DNA of 64,000 bases from Ruminococcaceae bacterium UBA5406. GTDB taxonomy: Bacteria; Bacillota; Clostridia; Oscillospirales; Acutalibacteraceae. This document shows, one piece after another, positions 45,269 to 52,395 of the stretch (position 1 is the stretch's first letter; the number at the start of each line of letters is the position of its first letter). Under the pieces are notes generated by a model. That model was not told the origin of the DNA, searched no databases, and was given only the letters and a program-made list of their open reading frames with translations. A program made the position numbers and the translations under genes. Location: NCBI GenBank assembly GCA_002407675.1, contig DHNW01000007.1, forward strand, positions 100,030 through 164,029, given 5' to 3'.

Positions 45269-45793
45269 TTACGCTGCGCTCTTTCCGCCGTCCGCCTGCG
45301 CTGTCCCGCTGATCGCTTTCTGTGCGGCCTGTACCGCTTCGGCTGCGGACTGCAAGGCTTTGGCCGCGTTGTCCTGCTCTGCCTTCGCTGCGGCGGATTT
45401 TTCCGCCAGTGCTTCGGACGTTAAGGCCGCTTTGCCTTTGTTGACTTCTCCTGCTACAGCCTGCCGGAGCTGGACAATTTCGTCGTCCGTGATATCCGGC
45501 AGCACCTTGTGGATTTCTTCGGTGAATTTCGCCTGAGCTGCTTCAAAGGTTTTCGCCACGCTGGGCGTAATGCGGAAATACTCGTCTACAGCGCCCCACA
45601 CCTGTTTGGCCACAGCCAACCGCTGGTTGTATGTATCCGCGCCCATTTTGGCGGCGACTGCGTCCTTTTTGCGCTGGATAAGTTTGACGCCCGCGTCACC
45701 GAGAGCCTTAATCACGGCCACCAGCACTGCCACAAGGGCCGTGACGGCTACCGGGACAACTGCACTAATAATCTGCTGAACCATAAGTATCAC
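45269..45793 (-). CDS. Phage holin, LL-H family
   Basis: 174 residues from GTG 45793 (ATG 45784, three codons in, is an alternative). One N-terminal membrane helix (VVPVAVTALVAVLVAVI), then a long charged, alanine-rich helical region likely to be coiled coil. This matches LL-H-type holins, which permeabilise the membrane and release endolysin. It is the last late gene, following the other membrane protein and the GH25 lysin. Confidence 0.82.
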   Translation of the reverse strand: MILMVQQIISAVVPVAVTALVAVLVAVIKALGDAGVKLIQRKKDAVAAKMGADTYNQRLAVAKQVWGAVDEYFRITPSVAKTFEAAQAKFTEEIHKVLPDITDDEIVQLRQAVAGEVNKGKAALTSEALAEKSAAAKAEQDNAAKALQSAAEAVQAAQKAISGTAQADGGKSAA

Positions 45794-45816
45794 ACTTTCT
45801 GCCGGGGTTTACCCAG

Positions 45817-46146
45817 CTATTGTTTTTCAGCCGATTCTATCGGCAATTGATTGACGCGCTCAAATAACCGCTTGCCTGTCCCATTACCGCCCAACGTTGC
45901 ATATGGTTTATAAAGATAGTTGATGTTATCCATTTCATCTACATTTATTCTGCCTTTTGTCAGGGCAATAGAACAAGCGCGGAAAAGTCCGTCATGGAGC
46001 AGTGCAAGCATCCCCTCTTTAATCGCCGCCTGCTCTGCTTCCTGCGCCTTCTGCCGCTTTCGCAGACGGTTGACGGCCCACCCCATCGCACCCGTCAGGG
46101 CACCGAACAGGGCGCCCAGCCAATACTTCACAATCCAGTCCCGCAC
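45817..46146 (-). CDS. Small phage membrane protein in lysis cassette
   Basis: 109 residues. A short N-terminal hydrophobic helix (YWLGALFGALTGAMGWAV) is followed by a basic/glutamate-rich helix and a C-terminal region with NVDEMDNINYLYKPYATLGGNG. Family not firmly recognised; similar small proteins next to holins are labelled holin-like or lysis accessory. Position between endolysin and holin supports a lysis role. Confidence 0.65.
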   Translation of the reverse strand: MRDWIVKYWLGALFGALTGAMGWAVNRLRKRQKAQEAEQAAIKEGMLALLHDGLFRACSIALTKGRINVDEMDNINYLYKPYATLGGNGTGKRLFERVNQLPIESAEKQ

Positions 46147-46156
46147 TTTTCCCGCC

Positions 46157-47029
46157 TCATTTCACGCGAACCATGAACTGTTTCGGCCCGCCGTTGATGT
46201 AGATGCCCACGCAGTCGCCGGGCTTGCCGATCGGGACAAAGTAGTAATACCACTTTCCCCCGCCGCTGCTGCGCGGCAGGATGGTTACCTCGTCCGGCGT
46301 CCCGGCAGCAACCTTTGGCGCATCTTTACAGATAATTTCCGCCTGATACGCTTTTCCGCGGGCGATCTCGACAGTACCGGATGTGTCGCAGGTGTAATTC
46401 GGCGCGGAAACTGTGTTGATGCCCTTATAGCACACATCCATATCGACGCTGCCGGAGATCCCCGGGACGCTTCCCCTGCTGCTCCACTGCCACATATCGT
46501 AAGCGTTGGAACGGTCGGTGTTGTCCGGCGTCGCACGGCTGTAAGCCGCGCCCCAGATCAGCAGACCGGCTTTGCGGCAGGCATCCACGTCAATTAAGCT
46601 CCGGAGCCATGACGCGCTGGAATAGACGTACACCGGGCAGGTGTATCCTGCTGCGCGGATGGCTTTGCAGATCGTGATAACACGGGCGGTAATGGCCGCC
46701 TTGCCCAGACTGGATATTTCCGGGATGGTAACACCATTCTTGCGCGGGTTTTCAACGTCGATCGCAAGGCAGCAGTAAGGCCCGTGGCCATCAATTGCCG
46801 CCAGAAAGTCATGCGCCTGCCGGTCAATCGGCGTCGCCCGAAGAAAGTGATAGGCGCCTACGGACAGGCCTGCGGCACGGGCGGCGGTTATGTTGGCGGC
46901 AAAGGATGCGTCGGCGAAATTGACGCCCTCCGTCGCCTTGTGGATTATATAGCCGATACCGGCACGCTTGACCGCCGCAAAATCCGGGCGGCCTGTCCCG
47001 TTGTAGATATCAATGCCCTTGATTGCCAT
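46157..47029 (-). CDS. GH25 endolysin (N-acetylmuramidase)
   Basis: 290 residues. Residues about 1-190 are a GH25 lysozyme domain: KGIDIYNGTGRPDF (first catalytic Asp), YIIHKATEGVNFAD, SVGAYHFLRA and CLAIDVENP (Asp/Glu pair), closing with WQWSSRGSVPGISGSVDMDVCY. The C-terminal about 85 residues form an unrecognised beta-rich module, probably cell-wall binding. No signal peptide, so release depends on the holin. Confidence 0.94.
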   Translation of the reverse strand: MAIKGIDIYNGTGRPDFAAVKRAGIGYIIHKATEGVNFADASFAANITAARAAGLSVGAYHFLRATPIDRQAHDFLAAIDGHGPYCCLAIDVENPRKNGVTIPEISSLGKAAITARVITICKAIRAAGYTCPVYVYSSASWLRSLIDVDACRKAGLLIWGAAYSRATPDNTDRSNAYDMWQWSSRGSVPGISGSVDMDVCYKGINTVSAPNYTCDTSGTVEIARGKAYQAEIICKDAPKVAAGTPDEVTILPRSSGGGKWYYYFVPIGKPGDCVGIYINGGPKQFMVRVK

Positions 47030-47135
47030 AAAATCAATCCTTTCACCCTACCGGTAAAAACCGGGGAAAGTTGCCCCCAAAAGAGCAACTTTCCGCAAAA
47101 TATTTTACGCGGCGTAGTCCTGCCCCGTGATCTGC

Positions 47136-48779
47136 TCATTTATCCTCCCGCGTTCCAATTGTCAGCACAAAATAATCAAAATTTATGTCTGCGCTTTCCG
47201 GATAAGCAGACAGTTCTATTTCACCGTGTTTATTTAAGGCCACTTCTTCTTTATACTCACTCCCAATATTCCGATCATCTGGAACCATTTTTCCAATAAC
47301 GAACATCGGATCTGTAATCGTTTGAGGTTGCAGAATTTCGTTGTATCGATTTCCCCCCATAACGTAACCTGTTGAACCCGTTATCCATTCCAATATTAAT
47401 CCGTTGGGCAGTGCGGTATAGCCGCTGGGGCCAAAGCTATGTCCGGGGTCAATAATGTCTGCTGCGGGTGTGCCATCCAGTTCTAAGGCGTTTCCGGCAT
47501 TGTCAGCATTTACAGCGTTTTCGGCTTTTCCAGATCCGTCACCCGATGCAATACCCTTTGCAATCAACTGAGCCAAAGTAATATTAGCTGACAACGGCAG
47601 ATCAAGAATGGTTCGGGTCTGCGGAACGTACTTTTTATCTGCGTCCGTTGTCTTCTGATACCCGGTCAGGTCTACCGACGTTGCTTCCCACGCGGAGCCG
47701 TTCCAGATATACGCTACTTCCCCGACAAGGTGCCCTTTGCTGTCACCGGAAGGATAGGCGGATTCTAAGGCCGATAAAGTATCGTAGCTTTTGCTGTACT
47801 CAAACGGATCTCCCTTGTCGCCTTTGTCTCCCTTTTCGCCGGTGTCGCCTTTTTCGCCTTTCCATGGTTTTCCGGCATCCGCATAAGCCGTTCCATTCCA
47901 GCTTTCCCAGTTGCCGTTGTCGCCGTACTGCGGTACATGGTTGGCATTGTCCGCCGCCGTACTGGCTGCGCTCGCGGCACTATTAGCGCCGCTTGTGGCC
48001 GTGTCCGCGCTGGAAATTGCCACTTCGGTATCCGTCTGCCGCTTATTTTCGGCAGTGACACGGGATTCCTCCGCTGCCGCCCTTGCCTGTTCTGCCGTTT
48101 TCCGCGCTGATTCATTGCTTTCACGGGTGGTTTCGGCATCTGTGCGGGAAGTTTCGGCAGTTTTGCGGCGGCTTTCATTGCTTTGCCTCGTTGTTTCCTG
48201 CGACTGCCGGGTGGTTTCATTGGCCTGTCTTGTCGATTCATTGCCCTGCCGCGTATCCTCATTTGCCGTCACCGTTGAAATTGCCGTATTGGCGTTGTCT
48301 ACGGCGGTCTGCGCGTCGGTTACAGACTTCTCCACACTGTTCAGGGCCTTTACGAGACTGTCAAACTCGTCGGAACTCTCAATGCTGTCAAGATCGGATT
48401 CCTGTACCACCAGTGTAAGACCGATCACTTTCAGCACGGAATTATCCGGTTTGGTTATGTAAATCTGCGCTGAAACGTTTCCGACGGCTGCCGTGGCCTG
48501 CTGCGGAAGCACAAACGAGGCTTTCCCGTTTGCCGCGTCCGTAATTGTCCCGTCGCTTAAAGTCTGCGTTCCGTCCGGCTTCTTGCAGTACAGCCGCACC
48601 GTAGCTCCCGTAAGGTCAATCGGCCTGTCAACGCTTGCCGCGTTAAAAGAGCCGTCAGTCTGCCCGGTGCGGTCAACCAGCGCCGCATTGATTGTCCGGC
48701 CTTCCGACTCGCCCTGCACGGCCAGTACCGGCACATAGTTTTGTTCCCACGCGTTTAAAGTAATATCAATATCGGTCAT
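47136..48779 (-). CDS. BppU-like baseplate/tail fibre protein with collagen-like stalk
   Basis: 547 residues. The N-terminal about 130 residues match the phage BppU baseplate upper domain (NAALVDRTGQTDGSF, DLTGATVRLYCKKPDGTQTL). Residues about 165-250 are a low-complexity helical stalk built on a repeating NE(S/T)TRQ/AET unit, then a collagen-like GEKGDTGEKGDKGDKGDP stretch, and finally a distal receptor-binding part ending with a beta-rich region. Stalk repeats suggest a trimeric fibre. Confidence 0.83.
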   Translation of the reverse strand: MTDIDITLNAWEQNYVPVLAVQGESEGRTINAALVDRTGQTDGSFNAASVDRPIDLTGATVRLYCKKPDGTQTLSDGTITDAANGKASFVLPQQATAAVGNVSAQIYITKPDNSVLKVIGLTLVVQESDLDSIESSDEFDSLVKALNSVEKSVTDAQTAVDNANTAISTVTANEDTRQGNESTRQANETTRQSQETTRQSNESRRKTAETSRTDAETTRESNESARKTAEQARAAAEESRVTAENKRQTDTEVAISSADTATSGANSAASAASTAADNANHVPQYGDNGNWESWNGTAYADAGKPWKGEKGDTGEKGDKGDKGDPFEYSKSYDTLSALESAYPSGDSKGHLVGEVAYIWNGSAWEATSVDLTGYQKTTDADKKYVPQTRTILDLPLSANITLAQLIAKGIASGDGSGKAENAVNADNAGNALELDGTPAADIIDPGHSFGPSGYTALPNGLILEWITGSTGYVMGGNRYNEILQPQTITDPMFVIGKMVPDDRNIGSEYKEEVALNKHGEIELSAYPESADINFDYFVLTIGTREDK

Positions 48780-48793
48780 GTGTTAGTCACCCC

Positions 48794-50560
48794 TTAATAT
48801 GTTCCGGTAAATAGTCCGTTTTTAAACGACAAGCCTACTTTGTCTCCGCCCGCGCCCATAACCTTAACGTCGTGCGTTTCGCCCGTTTGGCCGTTAATCG
48901 ACAGGTCGCCGTCCATAGACAGGTCGCCGTCCATAGACAGGTCGCCTAACATAGACAGGTCGCCTTCCACATACAGATCTCTGGTTACTCCGAGATTTCC
49001 CTTCACGGAAACATTACCTGTTTGCATACTGCCTTGATACCCGCCGATCTGGATTTCAGATCCGTTCAAAAACATACCGCTTGCTTCTCCACATTCGGGG
49101 CCGGTTATTTCCGCCCCTCCGGGAAGCCGCAGATCGCCTTTAAACGTGCCGCCGCTCAGATAAAATTTTCCGCTGTCAAGATCGAGCCACCATGAGCCGT
49201 CATTTGCTTCAATCCTGCCAGTGCTGATACAGGCTCCGTCAATTGTCGTGTCGCCGTTTCTCAAATTGGAGATTTTGACAAGGCCATTAAGCTCCAGCTT
49301 ATCTGCACTGATTTTGATTGCCTCCGGAGAGATATTGATTTCGGCAATCAGTTTCCCTTTGTCGGCTTTCAGCGTGATTTCTCCATTAAGCTGTGTGATC
49401 TCCGTTTTGGCTTCTTCAACTCCGGCGCTTGCTTCATCGGCTGTCTGCTGGGCTTTATCTGCCGCTGCCTGTGCTTTGTCGGCCTTAGAAAACCGCTGGG
49501 ATTGGTTTTCCTCTTTGGATTCGGCGGAAGCATAGTAAGTTTCATTTTCCCCGACTGAAAACTCCACTTTGGTGACGAAGGTCCGGTAGGAATTCCCGCT
49601 CTTATCGGTCATATGCAAAATGTCCCCGGCTTCAATGGCAGGATTGGAAAGCGAGGTCGCTTCACACGGGCGGAATGCCGTTCCAATCAGCTTCGTCCCG
49701 AGTGTGTTTACAAGGCTTTGCAAATTATCCTGCGCAAGCGGATTGTCCCGGATCCGCAGCACGAAGTCATTTGTGCCGGCGGAATACACGGTATTGGAAT
49801 CGTCATTCCCCTGAATCTGCACACCGGTTATTACGGTGTCATTGTCGCTGATAGTCAGGTTCACCGGCAGGTTTCCGATATCATAATCTGCATCGCCGGT
49901 TTCATACCAACGGATTTCCACAGCGCCGCCCGTATTGCACCGGGCAAAGCACCCGGCGAGCTGGGCGACATAGGAGAGGATTTCCCGGCAGGTTACCGCC
50001 GAATCCGACGGGCGCTTTGCAACGGAATAGGTACTGTTTGGGAATGCAGCCGTTGCTAATTTCACACCACATACGGAGCAAACGTCTGCCGCGATCTGCC
50101 CCAGCGTTGCCGGATAGCCCAGCGTGCTGCGGGAATAAGGCACATCAAATTTTGAGAGGTTATCCTCAGCCGTGAGCTGTATGGCAGATCCGCGTGCAGG
50201 AGCCGACAGCACATTAAAAACACCTTTGGGAATTTTCTCAATGATTTCCCCGTCTTTCCAATGGACCGCAGTTGTTACGCCTACCCACGGTTTTATGACG
50301 GCACCCTTAAAATTAAACCGGTTAAATTCCCCTTCGTAGTTGTTCAGCGTCATCTGCAATTCATTGATAATGGCGGAACCGAGTTCGAATGCGCTGGTGT
50401 CCGACACGGCATCATCAATCTGCATGGCACCATCAGCCATGATGTTTCGGCTGTCGATTTCGATACCGGTGCCATCGGCAAAATCCACGTGGGCACCGGC
50501 ATGGAATTTTCGCCTGCTGTGGGTAATGATCTTTTTAAAGCTGTCTGATGTTGGATACAT
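48794..50560 (-). CDS. Phage tail tip / tail-associated structural protein
   Basis: 588 residues. The N-terminal half resembles phage tail proteins of the gp18/Tal-like group (YPTSDSFKKIITHSRRKF, AEDNLSKFDVPYSRST). A coiled-coil stretch (about 355-400, KADKAQAAADKAQQTADEA) precedes a C-terminal beta-helix-like part with tandem GDLSM(D/L) repeats. It lies between the DUF6711-type tail protein and the fibre gene, where the tail-tip protein is expected. Confidence 0.8.
   Translation of the reverse strand: MYPTSDSFKKIITHSRRKFHAGAHVDFADGTGIEIDSRNIMADGAMQIDDAVSDTSAFELGSAIINELQMTLNNYEGEFNRFNFKGAVIKPWVGVTTAVHWKDGEIIEKIPKGVFNVLSAPARGSAIQLTAEDNLSKFDVPYSRSTLGYPATLGQIAADVCSVCGVKLATAAFPNSTYSVAKRPSDSAVTCREILSYVAQLAGCFARCNTGGAVEIRWYETGDADYDIGNLPVNLTISDNDTVITGVQIQGNDDSNTVYSAGTNDFVLRIRDNPLAQDNLQSLVNTLGTKLIGTAFRPCEATSLSNPAIEAGDILHMTDKSGNSYRTFVTKVEFSVGENETYYASAESKEENQSQRFSKADKAQAAADKAQQTADEASAGVEEAKTEITQLNGEITLKADKGKLIAEINISPEAIKISADKLELNGLVKISNLRNGDTTIDGACISTGRIEANDGSWWLDLDSGKFYLSGGTFKGDLRLPGGAEITGPECGEASGMFLNGSEIQIGGYQGSMQTGNVSVKGNLGVTRDLYVEGDLSMLGDLSMDGDLSMDGDLSINGQTGETHDVKVMGAGGDKVGLSFKNGLFTGTY
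48900..48971. repeat. Four 18-bp tandem repeats inside the tail-tip gene
   Basis: Units of GACAGGTCGCCGTCCATA (plus strand) at 48900, 48918, 48936 and 48954; the last two diverge slightly. Each encodes one GDLSMD-like hexapeptide on the minus strand. Confidence 0.85.
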
Positions 50561-50562
50561 GT

Positions 50563-50928
50563 TTACACCTCAATAAAGTTAAAGGATACATTCTTTACGA
50601 TCTGCTGGTCCGGAAGGAGCTGCCCAACCTCAGCGGAGCGGTCACCAACATAGAAGGTGGCCGTCCGCATGGCGTTTCTCTTAATATCGAAATAGGTCAG
50701 CCTGAAATTTTGGCCGTCGACATTCCGCAAAAGTACGGACGCTTCCGCAGCGGGCATTGCCGCCCATTTGCAGGTGAGCTTCACCTTTTGGGCAACAAAA
50801 TCCGTGTGCGCCACGCCGTCCAGGGACCGCCCGGCATCCGGGCCGGAGATATCCTGCAATCCGTATGTAACACTTGCAGGGGTCTTTAACGTTATTCCGT
50901 TGACGGCCAGAATTTGTGCTAGCGTCAC
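50563..50928 (-). CDS. DUF6711-like phage tail protein
   Basis: 121 residues. Start MTLAQILAVNGITLKTPASV, then a beta-rich body. Similar small proteins occur between tape measure and tail-tip genes in Firmicute siphoviruses; an adaptor at the distal tail is likely. It ends 2 nt before the tail-tip gene. It is separated from the tape measure gene by the plus-strand moron region. Confidence 0.65.
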   Translation of the reverse strand: MTLAQILAVNGITLKTPASVTYGLQDISGPDAGRSLDGVAHTDFVAQKVKLTCKWAAMPAAEASVLLRNVDGQNFRLTYFDIKRNAMRTATFYVGDRSAEVGQLLPDQQIVKNVSFNFIEV

Positions 50929-50958
50929 ATGATTTCACCTCTTTAAAGGGCATAAAAC

Positions 50959-50983
50959 AGCGCCGCCCGGTATGGACGGCGCT
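50959..50983. other. Hairpin at moron/tail boundary
   Basis: AGCGCCG (50959-50965) pairs with CGGCGCT (50977-50983). It sits upstream of the moron promoter and of the tail gene on the other strand; no T-run, so its role is uncertain. Confidence 0.4.
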
Positions 50984-50987
50984 AAGA

Positions 50988-51016
50988 TTGAAATATTTTC
51001 CTTGCTGATGTAGAAT
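50988..51016 (+). promoter_or_regulatory. Moron promoter 1
   Basis: TTGAAA (50988-50993), 17 nt, TAGAAT (51011-51016), on the strand opposite to the late genes. Confidence 0.65.
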
Positions 51017-51039
51017 AACGTCGGAAAGAAGGGAAAAAT

Positions 51040-51273
51040 TTGACCGAAGAATTCAGGACTTTCAAATGCTGGCGCTATAGAATAAACACAACTATCCGAT
51101 ATGTGTACGAAACCGATTCTAATGGTAATCGGAAACTTATAGGTTCATACTGCTCATTACAACAGCAAGGTAAAAAGTGCTATGGTATGCAGGCAGTAGA
51201 TAGACCCTGCCCTCTTGTACATCATTCGGAAGAAAGCTTATCAGCCGAAGCGTCTAAAAGTTCATCGCTGTAA
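51040..51273 (+). CDS. Small cysteine-containing moron protein
   Basis: 77 residues from TTG 51040, preceded by GAAAGAAGGG and a promoter. Four cysteines (FKCWRY, SYCSLQ, KKCYGM, RPCPLV) could bind one metal ion, as in small zinc-ribbon-like phage proteins. Function unknown. It is transcribed against the late operon, with a terminator at 51303-51330. Its 3' end overlaps a minus-strand small ORF by 52 nt. Confidence 0.6.
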   Translation: MTEEFRTFKCWRYRINTTIRYVYETDSNGNRKLIGSYCSLQQQGKKCYGMQAVDRPCPLVHHSEESLSAEASKSSSL

Positions 51274-51380
51274 TTTGTAGGGACACAATAGCAAAAATCT
51301 CTAAAGCAGCATTCAGCACAGTGCTGCTTTACTTTTTTGCAATGCCGCTGCAATCTTTTGAAAAACTCTTTGCTGTCCAT
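51222..51380 (-). CDS. Small cysteine-rich phage protein, 52 residues
   Basis: Minus-strand frame from ATG 51380 with AAAGGAAG upstream to TGA at 51222. Six cysteines lie in HCKKVKQHCAECCFRDFCYC (C14, C21, C24, C25, C30, C32), reminiscent of the short cysteine-rich proteins common in phage late operons. It lies in the same direction as the late genes between tape measure and DUF6711 gene, but overlaps the moron gene and its terminator, so only one may be functional. Confidence 0.45.
   Translation of the reverse strand: MDSKEFFKRLQRHCKKVKQHCAECCFRDFCYCVPTNYSDELLDASADKLSSE
51303..51330 (+). terminator. Terminator of the first moron gene
   Basis: AAAGCAGCA (51303-51311) pairs with TGCTGCTTT (51322-51330), followed by ACTTTTTTG. 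Confidence 0.7.
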
Positions 51381-51420
51381 TTTCAGTTACTTCCTTTCTG
51401 CGCCCATCTCAGGCGCTTTC

Positions 51421-51448
51421 TTGACAAACTTTCTTGCCGTGATAGAAT
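51421..51448 (+). promoter_or_regulatory. Moron promoter 2
   Basis: TTGACA (51421-51426), 16 nt, TAGAAT (51443-51448), 18 nt before the start codon. Confidence 0.75.
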
Positions 51449-51466
51449 ATTGGCGGGAGGGGAATA

Positions 51467-52366
51467 ATGATGGGAGCATATGGAACACCGGAACATTTAC
51501 CGGGAGAAAATCAAGAGCCGCAAGATCAATATAGTTGTTCCAAAATTAAAAAAAGAGGAATTTTGCATGGAGATTTAAAAACGTGGCAAAAGGCAATTCT
51601 AATAATCTATCTTTGCATAGTTGGTTTCTTCGAATTTGCAATGCTTGTTGGCTTAGGAAATTACACCGGCTATATGCCAATAGGGATATTCTCTGCAATT
51701 GCTTTTTTCGTCTTAGCCGCTTTTTTTGCTGTCAGGATAAACGCGCATAAAAAGGCATGGCCACTTATTATCTGTTCGTTGATCGCTTTTGTTACATACT
51801 TTTGTGAGCTGGGGTCATCTGCCACAAAAGGAGTTACCGCTGTTCCAACAGCAAGTAGTGAATCATTTTCAAGCAATGCCGCAGTTCTAAGCTCTGCATC
51901 AGGATCTGCGTCTTCTTCTAAATCCGTATCCTCTCAAAAGCAAGCATCCGGGAAGACATCTAGTCATGCTAAACAAACTACAGAATCACAAAAACTTGTT
52001 GATGCTGCCACCCAATATAAATCTGAGTGCCAATCGTTCAAATATAAAAGTGTCGCCAGAAAACCCAATGATTACAAAAGCAAAAAAGCCAAATTTACCG
52101 GTCAGGTTAGTCAGATTGAGGAAAATTGGGGATCAGACGTTATTCTTCTTAGTGTGACAAAAGGAGAATATGACACATGGAGCGATAATATTTACGTTGA
52201 GTATACTCCAAAAAGTAAAGATGAAAGCCGCATACTGGAAAACGACATTATTACCGTATACGGAGAATTAAACGGAATCAAAACATATACAACCGTTTTG
52301 GGAAACAGCGTAAGCATCCCATATTTTACAGCACAATACGTCGACATTTCATCGGAAAGTAAATAA
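51467..52366 (+). CDS. Moron: membrane protein with extracytoplasmic OB-like domain
   Basis: 299 residues (or from the second ATG at 51470, which is better spaced from GGGAGGGG). A cytoplasmic N-terminus is followed by three hydrophobic segments (about 42-62, 70-90, 98-113), a Ser/Ala/Lys-rich linker (about 120-170), and a C-terminal domain with KFTGQVSQIEEN, YTPKSKDESRILENDIITVY and GELNGIKTYTTVLG. The last domain is widespread in hypothetical Firmicute surface proteins and looks OB-fold-like; no function is assigned. Own promoter and terminator, opposite strand and host-like layout mark it as a lysogenic-conversion gene. Confidence 0.8.
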   Translation: MMGAYGTPEHLPGENQEPQDQYSCSKIKKRGILHGDLKTWQKAILIIYLCIVGFFEFAMLVGLGNYTGYMPIGIFSAIAFFVLAAFFAVRINAHKKAWPLIICSLIAFVTYFCELGSSATKGVTAVPTASSESFSSNAAVLSSASGSASSSKSVSSQKQASGKTSSHAKQTTESQKLVDAATQYKSECQSFKYKSVARKPNDYKSKKAKFTGQVSQIEENWGSDVILLSVTKGEYDTWSDNIYVEYTPKSKDESRILENDIITVYGELNGIKTYTTVLGNSVSIPYFTAQYVDISSESK

Positions 52367-52368
52367 GC

Positions 52369-52392
52369 AGCAGGCGGATAGAACCGCCTGCT
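52369..52392 (+). terminator. Terminator of the moron cassette
   Basis: AGCAGGCGG pairs with CCGCCTGCT across a 6-nt loop, followed by TTTTC; directional for the plus strand. Confidence 0.85.
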
Positions 52393-52395
52393 TTT

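Noticed and set aside
47097..47150. Tiny minus-strand frame ending NEQITGQDYAA, resembling the tail of an XkdX-like protein
   Set aside because: Only 17 codons from a TTG; a stop lies just upstream, so at most a remnant.
48900..48971. Regular short repeats considered as a CRISPR array
   Set aside because: Units are contiguous 18-bp coding repeats without spacers, in frame with a tail protein.
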